A DNA stretch of 64,000 bases from the NCBI GenBank assembly GCA_034509425.1, contig JAVTVJ010000076.1, positions 744,001-808,000 of the forward strand, written 5' to 3'. Position 1 is the stretch's first letter, and each line of letters opens with the position of its first letter. The translations under genes and the position numbers were made by a program. The notes under the pieces were generated by a model that did no database searches, was not told the origin of the DNA, and saw only the letters and a list, made by a program, of their open reading frames with translations. Below, in pieces: positions 1-12,200 of this stretch. The stretch is from Eopsaltria australis. Lineage: Eukaryota > Chordata > Aves > Passeriformes > Petroicidae.

Positions 1-1079
1 CTTTGAGGTGCTATGTAATGATAATTGCTTTCCATGTGTTTAGGTTTTTTATTGTTTTACAGAAGAGCCCATCATACAATGACATTTTAGGATGAGCTGA
101 TTAGAGAAATTGGGAATGATTAATCAAGGCTCTTTACTCTTTTTCTCCTCCATGACTTATGTGCTATACCAGAAAAAAACCATAATTTAGAGTTACAGGG
201 GAGCTGCCACTCATTATTCTCTCCAGGGTTTTGGATACATTACCAGGCTTTACCTCTTAGTGATTTAATAGAGTTTGAAAGCTTTCTTGTCATTAGATTT
301 CAGGGCTGCTGCCAACATGTGGATTTGTTGCCTTGTTCATGGTTAAATTGCCAAGTTGGGCTTTAAGGGGGAGTTTTGGAGGACAGCACTGCAGCTGGAG
401 GGGTGTTAGTGAACGAGGCAGCACAAAGTGAGGGTGGCTCCAAGTTTCTCCACTGATCTGTGCAAAGACCAAATCTCATGAAGGAGTGGGCCGATGACCT
501 CTGTGGAGATTAAGGAAAATTAAATTTCTAAGTAATCTGCAGTAAATTAAATATAATTGCAAGTGTTTTTACACCTGAAAACAACTTTTTTTCCATTTGT
601 CAGTGTGTATTAATTGTCTGATTACAGCTGTTGTTCTCAACCACAGAACTGAGTAGCCAGTTGGGTAGAAATCAAATATAATGGTGTACAGGTGATGTGG
701 TATTATATCATGTTGTTGGTGCTGGGAAGCACAGGAGTTCAGCATGAGAGGCTGCAAACCACTTCAGCTGTGGTTTAACCATCACCAAATAGTTATATAG
801 CATTAATTAATCAACATTTCAGGCCAAATTTCTCTTGGGTCCACATCTACCCAAAAGATTTATCCTAGCTATGTTTAAGGTGACAGCACAATTACATTAG
901 GCAGGGTCTCCAAGGTGAGGGGACATCACCACCAGCCCTGTACCAATGTGTCAGGCAGGCTGCAGTATTGCCTGAGCACTATGGTTACATGTGTGAAGTG
1001 CTCCCTTACCATTGAAAATTGCTTTTTTTACTAGAATGACCAACAGAATTAGATTTCTTCTGGATTTTTTATGTTTATG

Positions 1080-1104
1080 TGTATATATATATATATATAT
1101 GTAT
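1080..1104. repeat. (TA)n microsatellite
   Basis: About ten TA units, flanked by further AT-rich sequence with ATATATATG at about 1113-1121. It is a simple repeat within the DLG2 intron. Confidence 0.9.
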
Positions 1105-4100
1105 GGGAAAAAATATATATGTATAGATTTAGATTAGTTTCCACATAATCTGTGCTTTTCCTGAGAATTTTTATTTGCCTCATTGCCCATCTTATTATCC
1201 ATATTAAAAAAAAAAAAATCAGCCTCCTATAAAGGGCAGCAGCAAGCTGAGCAGCCCATGTCCAAGATTCCCTCCCTATGGAAACACTCGCATTAGTTAA
1301 AGGGAATGAACAAACTGCATGAAACCAATGTGCATAAGTAAGAGGGTATTTAATTCTTGGACAGATGCTCTAATTGAGTAGTAAATAGATTTTAATTTGC
1401 TGTAGCACTGATTTTACACCTCCAGTATTTTTCACTTCTTCCTTGCTGAGTCTCTGCACAGGGACAAGCTCCTACGTTGCAAACCCTCCACTACAGCAAC
1501 CTCCCACCTCACGAATGTCAAGCCTCAGTATTTTCTGTGGTGTGTGTTTATCTGCCTGACTGGAGTCTGTGGGTCTGAAATGCAGCCTGAGATTTCACAC
1601 AGATTGCCCCAGAATGGCTGAGCATAAATTCTCACCACTTTTACTACTGCTCCCACTGCAGTCAACGAGGATTTGGCCTTAAAACACTGAAATAATTACA
1701 GTAATCTTTCTGTTGTCCTTAAGATGTGCAGTCACAAACCTGCTGTCAGACTGGACATCATTCTAAGATTTTCAGGAAGTTTAAGTGCATCTGACTGCCA
1801 AATGTTAGGCAACTTGTATCTCTGTTATTACTAGCTATAATAATACCAGCCTGATACTTGTGTTCTCAAAAAGACAACACTCTCCCCACAAGTACATGTA
1901 GCCGTGCTCTCCTTTCAGAGCAAAGTGGGGGGAAAAGTACATAAAACCCAATGTTTCACAAACATTTAAGGACAAGGAACAAGAGGTTTTCCCAGCACAG
2001 AAGTCCCTGTGGGCGAAGAGCCAACTTAAATTTGTTGTTCTGCTCAGCTTGGCAGAAGGGCATGTTTATCCACTCAAGTGATTTTTGTTTTTAATGGTTT
2101 TCTATAAATTGTCTAAATAACCCTTAACATTTTAATCCTTAGATGATAAAACTTTTTAACATGGCCATAATCATGTAAGCTTTGTCTAAAATAATATATC
2201 TGTCTGTACTCACTAATCTAATTGGCAAAATTTAATATGGAATTAAATTTGTATGTGTGTGTAGGTATAAACCTCTTCCTGTGCTCTTGCAGTGATGTGA
2301 AACCTCTATGCTGAAGGAAAACAGCTGTTAGCTTTTAAACAGAATAAGGTTGTGCTACAATTTTATGAGAATTCACTTCCTAGTGTCATTAGGTCTACTC
2401 TTCATAAATATTGACCAGGTGCTGAGCTGCTTTCTATAAGCAAGCCACTGCAGATGGAGAGCTGAACCAGAGCACGTTCTCTTCTACTGAAAAATACATT
2501 TTTGGTGCAAAAATGCCACTTCAGGAATGCTCCAAAATAATTTTGAGAATGGGAATCCCTTGGTAAGCTCATGATCTCACATCTTGCAGAGGATGGGGGC
2601 AATAGAAAGCTATGAACTGAGACCACATATTTGAACTATAAATACTGTATACATATTTTCACTTACCTTTCCCTCGATAGACAGGCAAAACAAATATAGT
2701 GCAGGTGAACCTGGAAACGGTGAAGCAAGACAAGAGCAAGGTCTTTCAAGTATCCATTTTACACTGCTTTCCTGTATTTGCTAACTCTCCTCACTACAGT
2801 CCTCATGCTGGATTTGGAAACAGCTTTCATCCTGCAAAACGCCTCAGTGCCACATCTGTGCAAATTAGGCTACTGTTACCATTTTATTTCATTCTAGAAA
2901 CAAGTTTGCAATTTGCATCTTTGTTCTACATCAGCAATGAACACTGTTATTGAAGATTTCAGCATTTCTCACTTGATATTCTGCCTCACCACTGTGAAGA
3001 CTGATTAGTGCTTTTAGGAAGGCACTGACAAAACTCCCAGTGGTCCAGCAGTGTGTGATCACAGTTCATGTTTTGTTGAGTTATACTTGATTTTTTCTTA
3101 TTCGCAGCACTTAGAAAGAACTGAAAGTCTCATTTTGAAAAAATCCCACAGGCCCATTATCAGCAGCTACATGTGCCCAGAAACACAAAAGCAGACAGAC
3201 ATTGCAGTGCAGTGAGTGTTGCATCCCACTGATAAGAAGAGAACAGTATCCTAAAGAACTGAAATCTTGAACTTACTAGTGAGGGAACATTGAAGGCTGA
3301 AGTGTATTTTCAATGTACTCCTCCACTTCCCTAGCTTTACATGGGAGGAAGAGAGTGAATCCTGCCCATTTCTGAAATAAAAAGGGCCAAGAGGTATCTA
3401 CTACCAGGAATGTTTTCAAGAGAAAGGGAGTATATAGAGTATACTCTAACTTTCTCAGATCTCAGATGGTCTTAGATAATTCCCCTGTGCTCAGCAGTGT
3501 TTCTGCAGGCACCTGCACTTGGAGAGTGGGTGGGAAGATGGAGGTGAAATCCCTGTAAGTTGTGCTACGGTGACACTGTCTCCACATACGACTCAGAGCT
3601 TTTCAGCTCCAGTCATGTTTGAATGCTGGATGTAGGTTTCTTTGAACATTCCTTGAAACTTAAAGAAGTTTCAGTGACCCCCCAAGGCACTTTTGAAAAT
3701 GGGACTGAGCCATGAAGTTGTTTTGGACATCACAGCCATGCTTTCCTTATCCCTTAGGCATAGTTCTATCTTGCAAATATATAATTAGAAAAGGTCAAGG
3801 CAGCAGCATGTATATCAGGCAAGTCAGGGTTGCAAGTCTGTGCTCTGGGAATCTGGGAGATTGGAATCCTCCCCTTCACTTTGTGTTTTTGCACAACTCC
3901 CCGTAATCCTGCTTTGTCCAGCAGTGGTGATAGAAAAATGGTTACTGTGTTAAGTGGAACATTTCATTCTTTAAAAGCAATTTCTTCAGCTGATCAATCA
4001 AAATGTTCAGTTGATGGTCAGCTGCTGTCAACTAAATCAGTGCAAGGAATTTTCACTCATATGCTGCTTAGGCATTCGCAGTGTCAGCTGCTGCAAATGA

Positions 4101-5226
4101 CTCTTTGGACCTAAACTCCTCTCTTCTTGGGGGAAAAAAAGAGTCAAGTGTAGTTTTCCTTAAATATAGCAATTACAAACCTTCAATAAAGTGGTAAATG
4201 TGTTTGAATTAGGTTTACTTTAAAAAGTGCCTTTTCCAAGAGCTGGATCAACAAGTCTTAAAGAACAGAAATTCAAAACTTTCTATCTTCATCAGTCTAG
4301 TTCCCTTTTTAACTCTATCTATGGCAAAAGTGTCCTGGTAGCTCAGATGAGAAATTCTGAAAACATCTTAGCTCACTGAAGTCCTGCACCCTGACCATTT
4401 CAAAAAAGACTAAATCTTTGGAGAACCAAAGCTAAATTCCAAGAGTTCTCCAGACCATGTGAAACTAAAGCTTTTCAGAAATTTAAGTCCATTCCTTCAG
4501 GAAAAAGAGGTATGTTCCTAACACCAGAGCAACCCACTGCCACAATGCAAATTCCAGATCAAAGACATGAAGGCAATAGAGCACCTGAGCTGAAGAATTT
4601 TGAGATTATACTATAAATTGGGCAAACCCATTTATTTTTTCCCAGCCTTTTTCTAACAGCTGACCCATTTTACTGACAGTTTGGGCAGCAACAGTAATGC
4701 AGTCAGCCTGAGACACAGAGCATTTCAGCTTGTAATTTTACAGTTAGGCTAAATTATAAGTAACTGAGAACAGTTTTATTGTGGAAGGTGTCACACAAAT
4801 TGTAATAGGAGACAACATTGTGTGCTGCCCTTAATAAAGTGCCAGATGATGAAATGTTTGGAACGTTCAGTAGGCATGCTGAGCATATATGAACATTGTT
4901 GTTATGTGTGCCTGAAGGACTAATGGCACTTAGTGGCATTATTTAAGTACTTCTCAAAGCAGTGCAGAATGTTTCTGCAGCTCCTTATCTGTCTGCTGTG
5001 CCTCTAGAAAGCAGCTATGGCTGCTAATGCAATTATGACATACTTCATAAATAAGATTCACTCTTCAGGGTTAATTTCCAAATTTCTTTATGCAGTGAAT
5101 AAGAAATTAAGTTAAAAGCAGATGTTTTAGGAAGTTAGGCAGGGCTGGAATGAGTTTAAATGTTAACATAGATTAATAAGTAGAATATTGTGTTCATTTG
5201 TGCTATTATTTCCTCAGAAGGCATCC

Positions 5227-5282
5227 ATCCTATTTAGGCAATTACACAGCCTCAATCCTATTTAGGCAATTACACAGCCTCA
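5227..5282. repeat. 28-bp tandem duplication, two copies
   Basis: Positions 5227-5254 and 5255-5282 are identical 28-mers starting ATCCTATTTAGG and ending CAGCCTCA. The lack of any difference suggests a recent slippage or duplication event in the intron, or an assembly artefact. Confidence 0.95.
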
Positions 5283-6194
5283 AGTCTTCATTTCTTACCA
5301 GTGCTACCAAGGGACTTCATCTGCTAGTTTAAGTTTGAGACTGTTCATGTGTTTTTAATACATAGATTTAGTTTGAAAGACGCACTTGAGCTGTTTCCAT
5401 GTGAATATTCCACACTTACAGAGAGATGCATTTAATCTAAATTTAAACTGTAGCTATAGTAACCAGCATTCACTGTGTTTCAGGAGGGCATGTACAAGCC
5501 TACTCAGACAGAAGGAAATATGTTGTGTTAATTATCATTCTATCAAAACACTAGAGTTTGTATTTTGTAAAATAATTATCAGAAACCGTGTTTTCGTACT
5601 ACCCAGGCTGAGAGAGCAAGAGATTTACAGGAATGTATTCTAATGTCTCCTATAAGCTAGCTTTGCAGGATTCAATGGAGATTTCCTAGAGCAATTCCCA
5701 GTCTTAGACAAATAGGGTTAGTGTTTCAGGTAGACAATCAGATTTTTTTTTATCATGAGCCAGTCAATGATAGATTCTGTAAATTATTTTGCAAAGGTAG
5801 GAAACATCAGTCCATATTAATCAAGGTGAGCAAGGACATGTCCTTGTTTCATTCCTCTGACCGTAGAACTCTAAATGTTGCCTGATTTTTGAACAGCTTA
5901 AATCAGAGAGAGTAAATCTGTCCCTAGCATGCTTGTCCCACATTCCCATGTCTATTCAGAGGCAGGGCTGCTCTGCTGGTGTAGAGCACCCAAGACTCCT
6001 CAAACCCAGTCCCACATTTGCCAGAAAACTGCTGCCTGGCTGAGGAAGTGACCTCTCTTTTCACTGTATGAAATTTGCTTTAAGTGTTTGCGTTAGGTAT
6101 AGTAAGCTGCCAGTGGTCTTAGGAGAGCAGGCATGATACCAAAATGCTTCTATAATCAACGTGTGTTTCTTTCTTTGTCTTTTCTTTTGCCCAG

Positions 6195-6270
6195 AGTTGA
6201 AAGAAAGGAGCGTGCACGTTTGAAGACAGTGAAATTCAACGCGAAACCCGGTGTAATTGATGCAAAAGGG
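6195..6270 (+). CDS. DLG2: DLG2 exon: hook region after the SH3 domain
   Basis: A 76-nt exon: one base completing a split codon, then 25 codons beginning [14 protein letters not shown] and ending GVIDAKG. This is the basic hook segment following the MAGUK SH3 domain, which takes part in the intramolecular SH3-GK contact and, in the family, in calmodulin binding. The acceptor is a long TTTCTTTTGCCCAG tract and the donor is GGG|GTACGT. It ends on a codon boundary (phase 0), which matters for the choice of the next exon. Relative to the mammalian protein as I recall it, Ser is replaced by Ala in VID(A)KG. Confidence 0.95.
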
Positions 6271-9200
6271 GTACGTAAATAGTGAAACCTTTTGAAATTG
6301 CACTTTACAGTTGTTTTATCCAGAGCAGAGAAAGTTTTAGCAACACAAGGAATATTTAGGGTGTTGCAACCAAGACCTACAGTATAGTGAAATGTAGATC
6401 AGAGATTACATGATACAGTCTTTGAAATAATTAAATATTCTTTTTATAATAATGCTGAATGACAGTGCCTCCTAAGGGAAAGATACTAAGAAAATAAAGA
6501 GCATTCTGTGATAACTGTGATTTCAGTTAAGTGATGGATAGAGAAGAAAATACTTTAAAAATGAATGCAGATGGATTGCAGTTTAACGAAATAGGCCCAG
6601 AAGTGTAAATTCCCTGGCTTCCAAAGCTGTTAATCACAAACCAAAGGTGGTAAGTTAAGGAGTCCTGGATAGAAAATAATTAGGTTTTGGGCGTTCTGCT
6701 TTGACAGTTGTGACAGACATTGAACACAGGTGTGTTTCACACCAGGCACAATGGCCAAAACAACACAAAACATGCAAGTTCCCTTCCACCAGTGCTGCTT
6801 GGACAGAACAGCGTTCCTGCTGTTGCCGCTCCACAGAGCTGCTTTATTGTGCCCAAGTCAGCAGTTCTTGTTAGCCTGATGGCTACTATCCTGTCTGGTG
6901 CCATCTGGCTGGCAAGTATGACAGCATGAGAAATGCCCACAGTCCTGGCTGTTAAGGTATAATTTTCTGCTGAAGTGTAGCTTGCAGTTGTAGCAGTAGT
7001 GAATACTTGACATTTGCAGGGATTCATTTTTGAAACCCATCCAGTTGGCATGTTTGGAATTTACAACTGAGAGCTTCTGTGAGCAAACTAGGAGACAGAG
7101 ATTCAGCAACCATCAGGGAAAAGTCCTGCTTGGCTGCAGGGAACAGGACAGGGCCAAAACTGTGTGATGAACAGACACAGCCATAGGTAGGTGCTAGGAA
7201 GGGAAATAACGAAGTGGCTCAGCAAATCCCTTCCAGACCTGCTGTTTCTGTGGTCTTCTGCCTAGTTTGAAATTCTCATTCATGATCTCTTCTTCCTTCA
7301 GTTTCCCCCCATAATGGTAATACTAATAATTCCTTTTTTCTGTCCTTTCAGACAGATTAGCAGGATAAGAAATTCCTCTTGCTATGGACACACAGTTCCT
7401 AGCACAGGGGTTCCCAAGTCTCTACATGGCAGCAAAATTATATTTCAGACTTGCAAATACTTCCCTGTTGCTGCTCTACAAAACAACTCCTGAATTCAAT
7501 GCAAATACAGAATTATTATACTGACTGAATACAGAATTATTGTCCAGACTTAAAAGGCACACGGAACTGTACATTATTTGCACATGCAGACAACTCGGTA
7601 TAAAATATATAACAAAATGCACTGAGAAAAGACTGATTCCTCTCATTGCATTTCTTCAGAAGTCAGAATTCCATTTTTTAGTTTGAAACGACCGCTCTGC
7701 AACTCTGTATATTAATGTTACCACTTATTTTGAGAGATAATAAGTTTTATATTGCCAATGAAATCACTTCTTAAATGTCTATTTCCCATATATAATCAAA
7801 GCCGCAGGAGAATGATTTGTTCATACAACTAATGGCCCCTTTTCAAGTGGTTCTGTCAAGAATTTAATTACCTCTTGATTCCCCAAATTGTTTTTCCATT
7901 TTTGTCATCAGTGTAACATTAATCTTCCAGCCACTCAACATCAGTGTTTGGTTCAGTGTTTAGGAATTTGTGTAATTACAGACCAAGACCACTGCAGCCT
8001 TTTGGGACCAAACGCTCCACATGAAATGAGATATTTGAGTACACGTATGTATGTGGACTTTAGGTGTCAGTATTTCCATTTGGTCTTTCAGCATCCAAAA
8101 AGAACTGGTTTAAGATGTCTAAGAGTCCATGCTTTTTTACTTTTTTTTTTTAACTTTGGAATAAATTTAGCCCAGGTAAACAGGGCTGCAGTAGGCCCAG
8201 GAAAGCCCTTTCATTTCAAAATCAAGCTGAAATTCTGATAGGAATGAGGTTATGTGTGTCTGTGGCACCTTTGGCTCATACATTCATGACTGTGTGGGCA
8301 AGTATAAAGGTCTCAGTTTACTAAAGATGAATCTGAGAGAAATCTTTTCATGGAGTATTTCTAAATTTGGCCAGGAGATGTGCATGGAAGCATTTAAATA
8401 ATAATAACAATCATCATCATAAGAAAACCTGACTGAATACAGAGAACCCTTGGGGGTTTTGAACAGGTAAAAGTGTACCCTACTGCCATTTTACCTGAAA
8501 CATCTCACTAGCTCTGACTCCTTTCCTCCCCTGTAGAAGCAAAGCTCAATAGCTAATAACCCACAGCAAAGGTTTCCTGAGATAATACCAAAATTTCTTT
8601 GTGATAACTATGATTTTAAAGTAGAACCTGTCTAGCTATTCCATGGGCTTTTAAAGTCTTAAGCATTTTCATCTGTTTATACCCCATTTTTAATCCCGTA
8701 TTTGGAGATAAGATGCCAACAAAGTGTAACAGATAGGGTGACATTGGTAGTTGATCAGCTCCTTGTGTCTCACTGAAAAGGTGTTTAAGAATTCTCAGCA
8801 ATAAAGTTGACAAACCTGTTTGCAGAGAGAGCTGAAGGGTAATTTTTCAAAAGACCCGAAGTTCCTCTTTTTCAGGCCAAATTTGTATGTTACTTCATCT
8901 ATCAGCACTTATTAAAAATGTGGTTTAGAGTGTACTTATGACTTTAGATTTGTTTCATTGGACTCCTCCAATCCAAGCCTTGTGAAATCAAAGTCTGCAA
9001 AATCAGGATTGATACAGAAACAGGGAATGTGAATCAAAACTAGGGAGCTCCAGGGAAACCTTCTGGTCTCAAGTTTAAGTAAGGCCATGGATAGTACCTT
9101 TCCATGCAATGCATAATTAAATTCCCATGCTCATTATTACAGGATATTGCATTAAAAATAAGTAAGTTAAAAAGGAATTAGACAGGTTAGCAAGTAATGA

Positions 9201-12200
9201 AACTTCTGTCATGTAATTCAGAACATGTGAATTGTAGATTTCAAGAAGAGATGTTAAAAAAGGGAAAGGATCATATTAATTCTATTTTTCCTTTTAAACA
9301 TCTGTTATTGGACAGAAAAGCTACTAGGCTAACTGGATCTCTGGCTTAGCCCAATAGGGCTACTTTTCTTTTCTGTTCTGTTTATTTGATCCAAAGAAAT
9401 TTATTTGTTCAGGTTCAGAGACAGGATCCAGTCCCCATTAACACTTTTAAAGGTATCAGACCAGTTAGAAATGTTAACATCCACGTAGTAAGGAAAAGAA
9501 TACAAATACAGGTGTAAACAGTTTCATTTCACCAAGCAAAGATTGTGCTTCTATTGTGTTGACCAAGTTCAGCCTCTGTCTTCATTCTTATAATTGTTGT
9601 AGTGAACTTCAGCATTTTTTCTAATTGTTACTGAAGGTGGGTGGTGCATCAAATCCACCACTACACTGCTTTGATGTGGCCTATGGCCACTCTCTGCTGC
9701 AGCAAAGACAGAGTTTCCAGGACACTGGAAACATTAAAAAAATAAATAAATAAATAAATAAATGAAGATGATGTAACACAGTTATGATTTCCTGAGCATT
9801 TGCTTTCTCAGTCTTTGGGGCTCACTGGTCTAGGGATAATCAAAGGAAAATGGAGCAGCCTAAAGTTTTATGTCTGTTAGTTTTGCTGGAGGAAGCCAAA
9901 GAAGTTATGTAAGCACAAACTTCATTAAAAAGTATGTTTTATGCTATGTTGAAGTCAAGATCATACCCCAAGTATCTTCTGATGCTCACCTTTGCACCAA
10001 AAGGAGCAGAGCATGTGAGTAGCTGTGAGCAGAGCTATGTATCTGCCAAAGCAGCATACTGAATACTCTTCCTACCACAGGCTTCAGACTGAACAAAAAT
10101 AGCTTTTCCTTTTCTAATCCTATAACCCACAGTTGTTGAGGGCTTTTCATATTTTTTAGTGAATCAAACAGAGTGTCAAGTGATGGAAACATTGCAGGGA
10201 GGAAAGAGATTAGCCAGTAATCTCTTTTTTTCCTAACTGTTGTAATTACAACAGGTCTTTCAGGAGACAAAAATAGCACCTTTTCCTTTTCTCCCTGTCA
10301 GATCACATACACTTCCTTGACTGTCTCTTGAAAATATTCTACAGTTTAAAACATAGCTCTTGGAAAGACTTTTAGCAACATCTCAGTTTTACTAATATTT
10401 ATAGCTGTTGCCTGTTTCCAAAGATATGTTGAAATCTCAGGAAACATATAGATAAAACTTAATTTTATACAGAGAACTGTTTTTTTATACCACATGCCTT
10501 TTCATTTCACACCTTATCTGGCCACCAACTCCAGAATATTGTCCTATGAACAAATACTCTATTTCATTTCCCAGTGAAATGAAGGGGATGTCTCACACAA
10601 TCTCCATCTTTAGTGTGTCAGGGTGTGGGGAGATATTCAGCCCATGTTTCCTGGGAAGCATTTCCAGATGGGTGCCTGCCCTAGGTTTGATAGCATTTAA
10701 TAATATTTCTTATGTGCAGATTCTGTTTACAGATCCCCCAGATGCCTGAAATGTAAGGTCATCCTCTTGCTTTATTGTCATCTTCACAACATTGCACTGA
10801 GGCAAGAAAGGGAAAAGCAAAACCTGACTGATAGCAAATTTGGTATTGTGGGGTAAACAAAACCCTTTGCATATTTAATGTTTTTCTCCTCCAAGTGTCA
10901 AAATCCAGTGACCAACAGGACTTGATACAGAGGACACCTTTTGACAGGGAAAGCTAAACAAGTAAGCCCATGTATTTCCAAGTCATTTATGCTCTAGAAA
11001 ATGATAATATTTTCAACCCTAGTCATCAAATCAGAGCAAAACTTGTCTTTAGAAACCTCAGGTGGTCACCTCTGCCCTGAGAGTTTCATCTGTAACTTAC
11101 TCCTGTCTCCCATATTTATCTAATCTCTGCTTAAAGACCTGCCACAACAGATATTTCATATTCTTCCCAAACAGCCCACTTCAGTGCTTCACTCTCCTCA
11201 GCATTAGAAGTGGCTGAACTGCTGCAGTTTGACCCTGTTTATATTTCTTCTTCTGTGAGTTTCTATGGAAATTGGATTATTTGTCTTTGTCACCAAGCAG
11301 AAAATGCAGTCACACCTGCTCTGGTCTCAGGTACAACATCTCTGCTGGTGGTTCACTGGGGCAGATCTGGGTGTATGGATGCAGAGGAAAAGGCAATTAT
11401 ATCAATTTAACCCCTGATTGTCAGAAAAAAAAAAGCATAACAGTGTATTAGGCTATCTAAACCCTCTCTCAGCCTAATGAAGATTTTTTCTAACATCAGT
11501 TCTTCATTAGGCTTCAGTTTTCTAAGTATTAAGGTTCACCACTTTTAGGGAGAAGCAGTTCTGTGGTCCGTAATCTGAAAGTTTTCCACGTGTGCAGTGG
11601 ATTTTGACCAACTTTTCTTTGTGCTCCTTTTCTAAAGATATTTGACACAATAAATAGATTTCCTGAAGTGATTGGTACTGGGCCAAACATAAAAGTAGAG
11701 GAAAATCCACAATCTGAGTACATTCAAAAAGCTGCCGATTTGGAGAGCTCACTAACAGTCTGTAGTTTACAGGGTCATCATTCCTGAGAGGCAAATGGGA
11801 TTCCTCATGCAGGCTACAGCCTCCTCACAAGGGGAAGTAGAGGGGCAGACACTGATCTCTTCTCTGTGGGACCAGTGACAGTTCCTGAGGGAATGACCTA
11901 AAGTTGAGTCAGGGGAGGTTTAGTTTGGAAGTTGGGGAAAGCTGCTTCACCCAGAGGGTGTCAGGCACTGAACAGGCTCCCCAGGGCAGTGGTCACAGCA
12001 TCAGCCTGACAGAGTTCAGAAGCATTTGGACAGTGCTTTCAGGCACATGATGTGACTCTTGGGGATGGTGCTGTGCAGGACTGGGAGTTGGACTCAGTGA
12101 TCCTTGTGGGTCCCTTCCAACTCAGGATATTTTATGATTCTGTGGTTTTCTCTTTGTTGGATTTAAGTTCTGTCAAAAGCTGTAAGACCTCCAAAATGGG

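Larger units (their letters stand above)
1..6194 (+). other. DLG2: DLG2 intron upstream of the hook exon (partial)
   Basis: Non-coding. It holds a (TA)n tract near 1080-1104 and a 28-bp tandem duplication at 5227-5282. I looked for the exon encoding the end of the SH3 domain, which should precede 6195, and did not find it, so this intron runs past the left edge. The 3' end has a good pyrimidine-rich tract before the CAG acceptor at 6192-6194. I see no other gene here. Confidence 0.8.

Noticed and set aside
1643..1682. CTCCCACTGCAGTCAACGAGG resembling an old palindromic repeat
   Set aside because: Only about 40 bases are similar and no inverted partner was found.
1..6194. Possible SH3-encoding DLG2 exon
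   Set aside because: No translated segment resembles the MAGUK SH3 sequence, so the exon must lie to the left of the window.
7888..8238. 116-codon open frame in the large intron
   Set aside because: Low-complexity Phe-rich translation with no family resemblance; expected by chance in AT-rich DNA.
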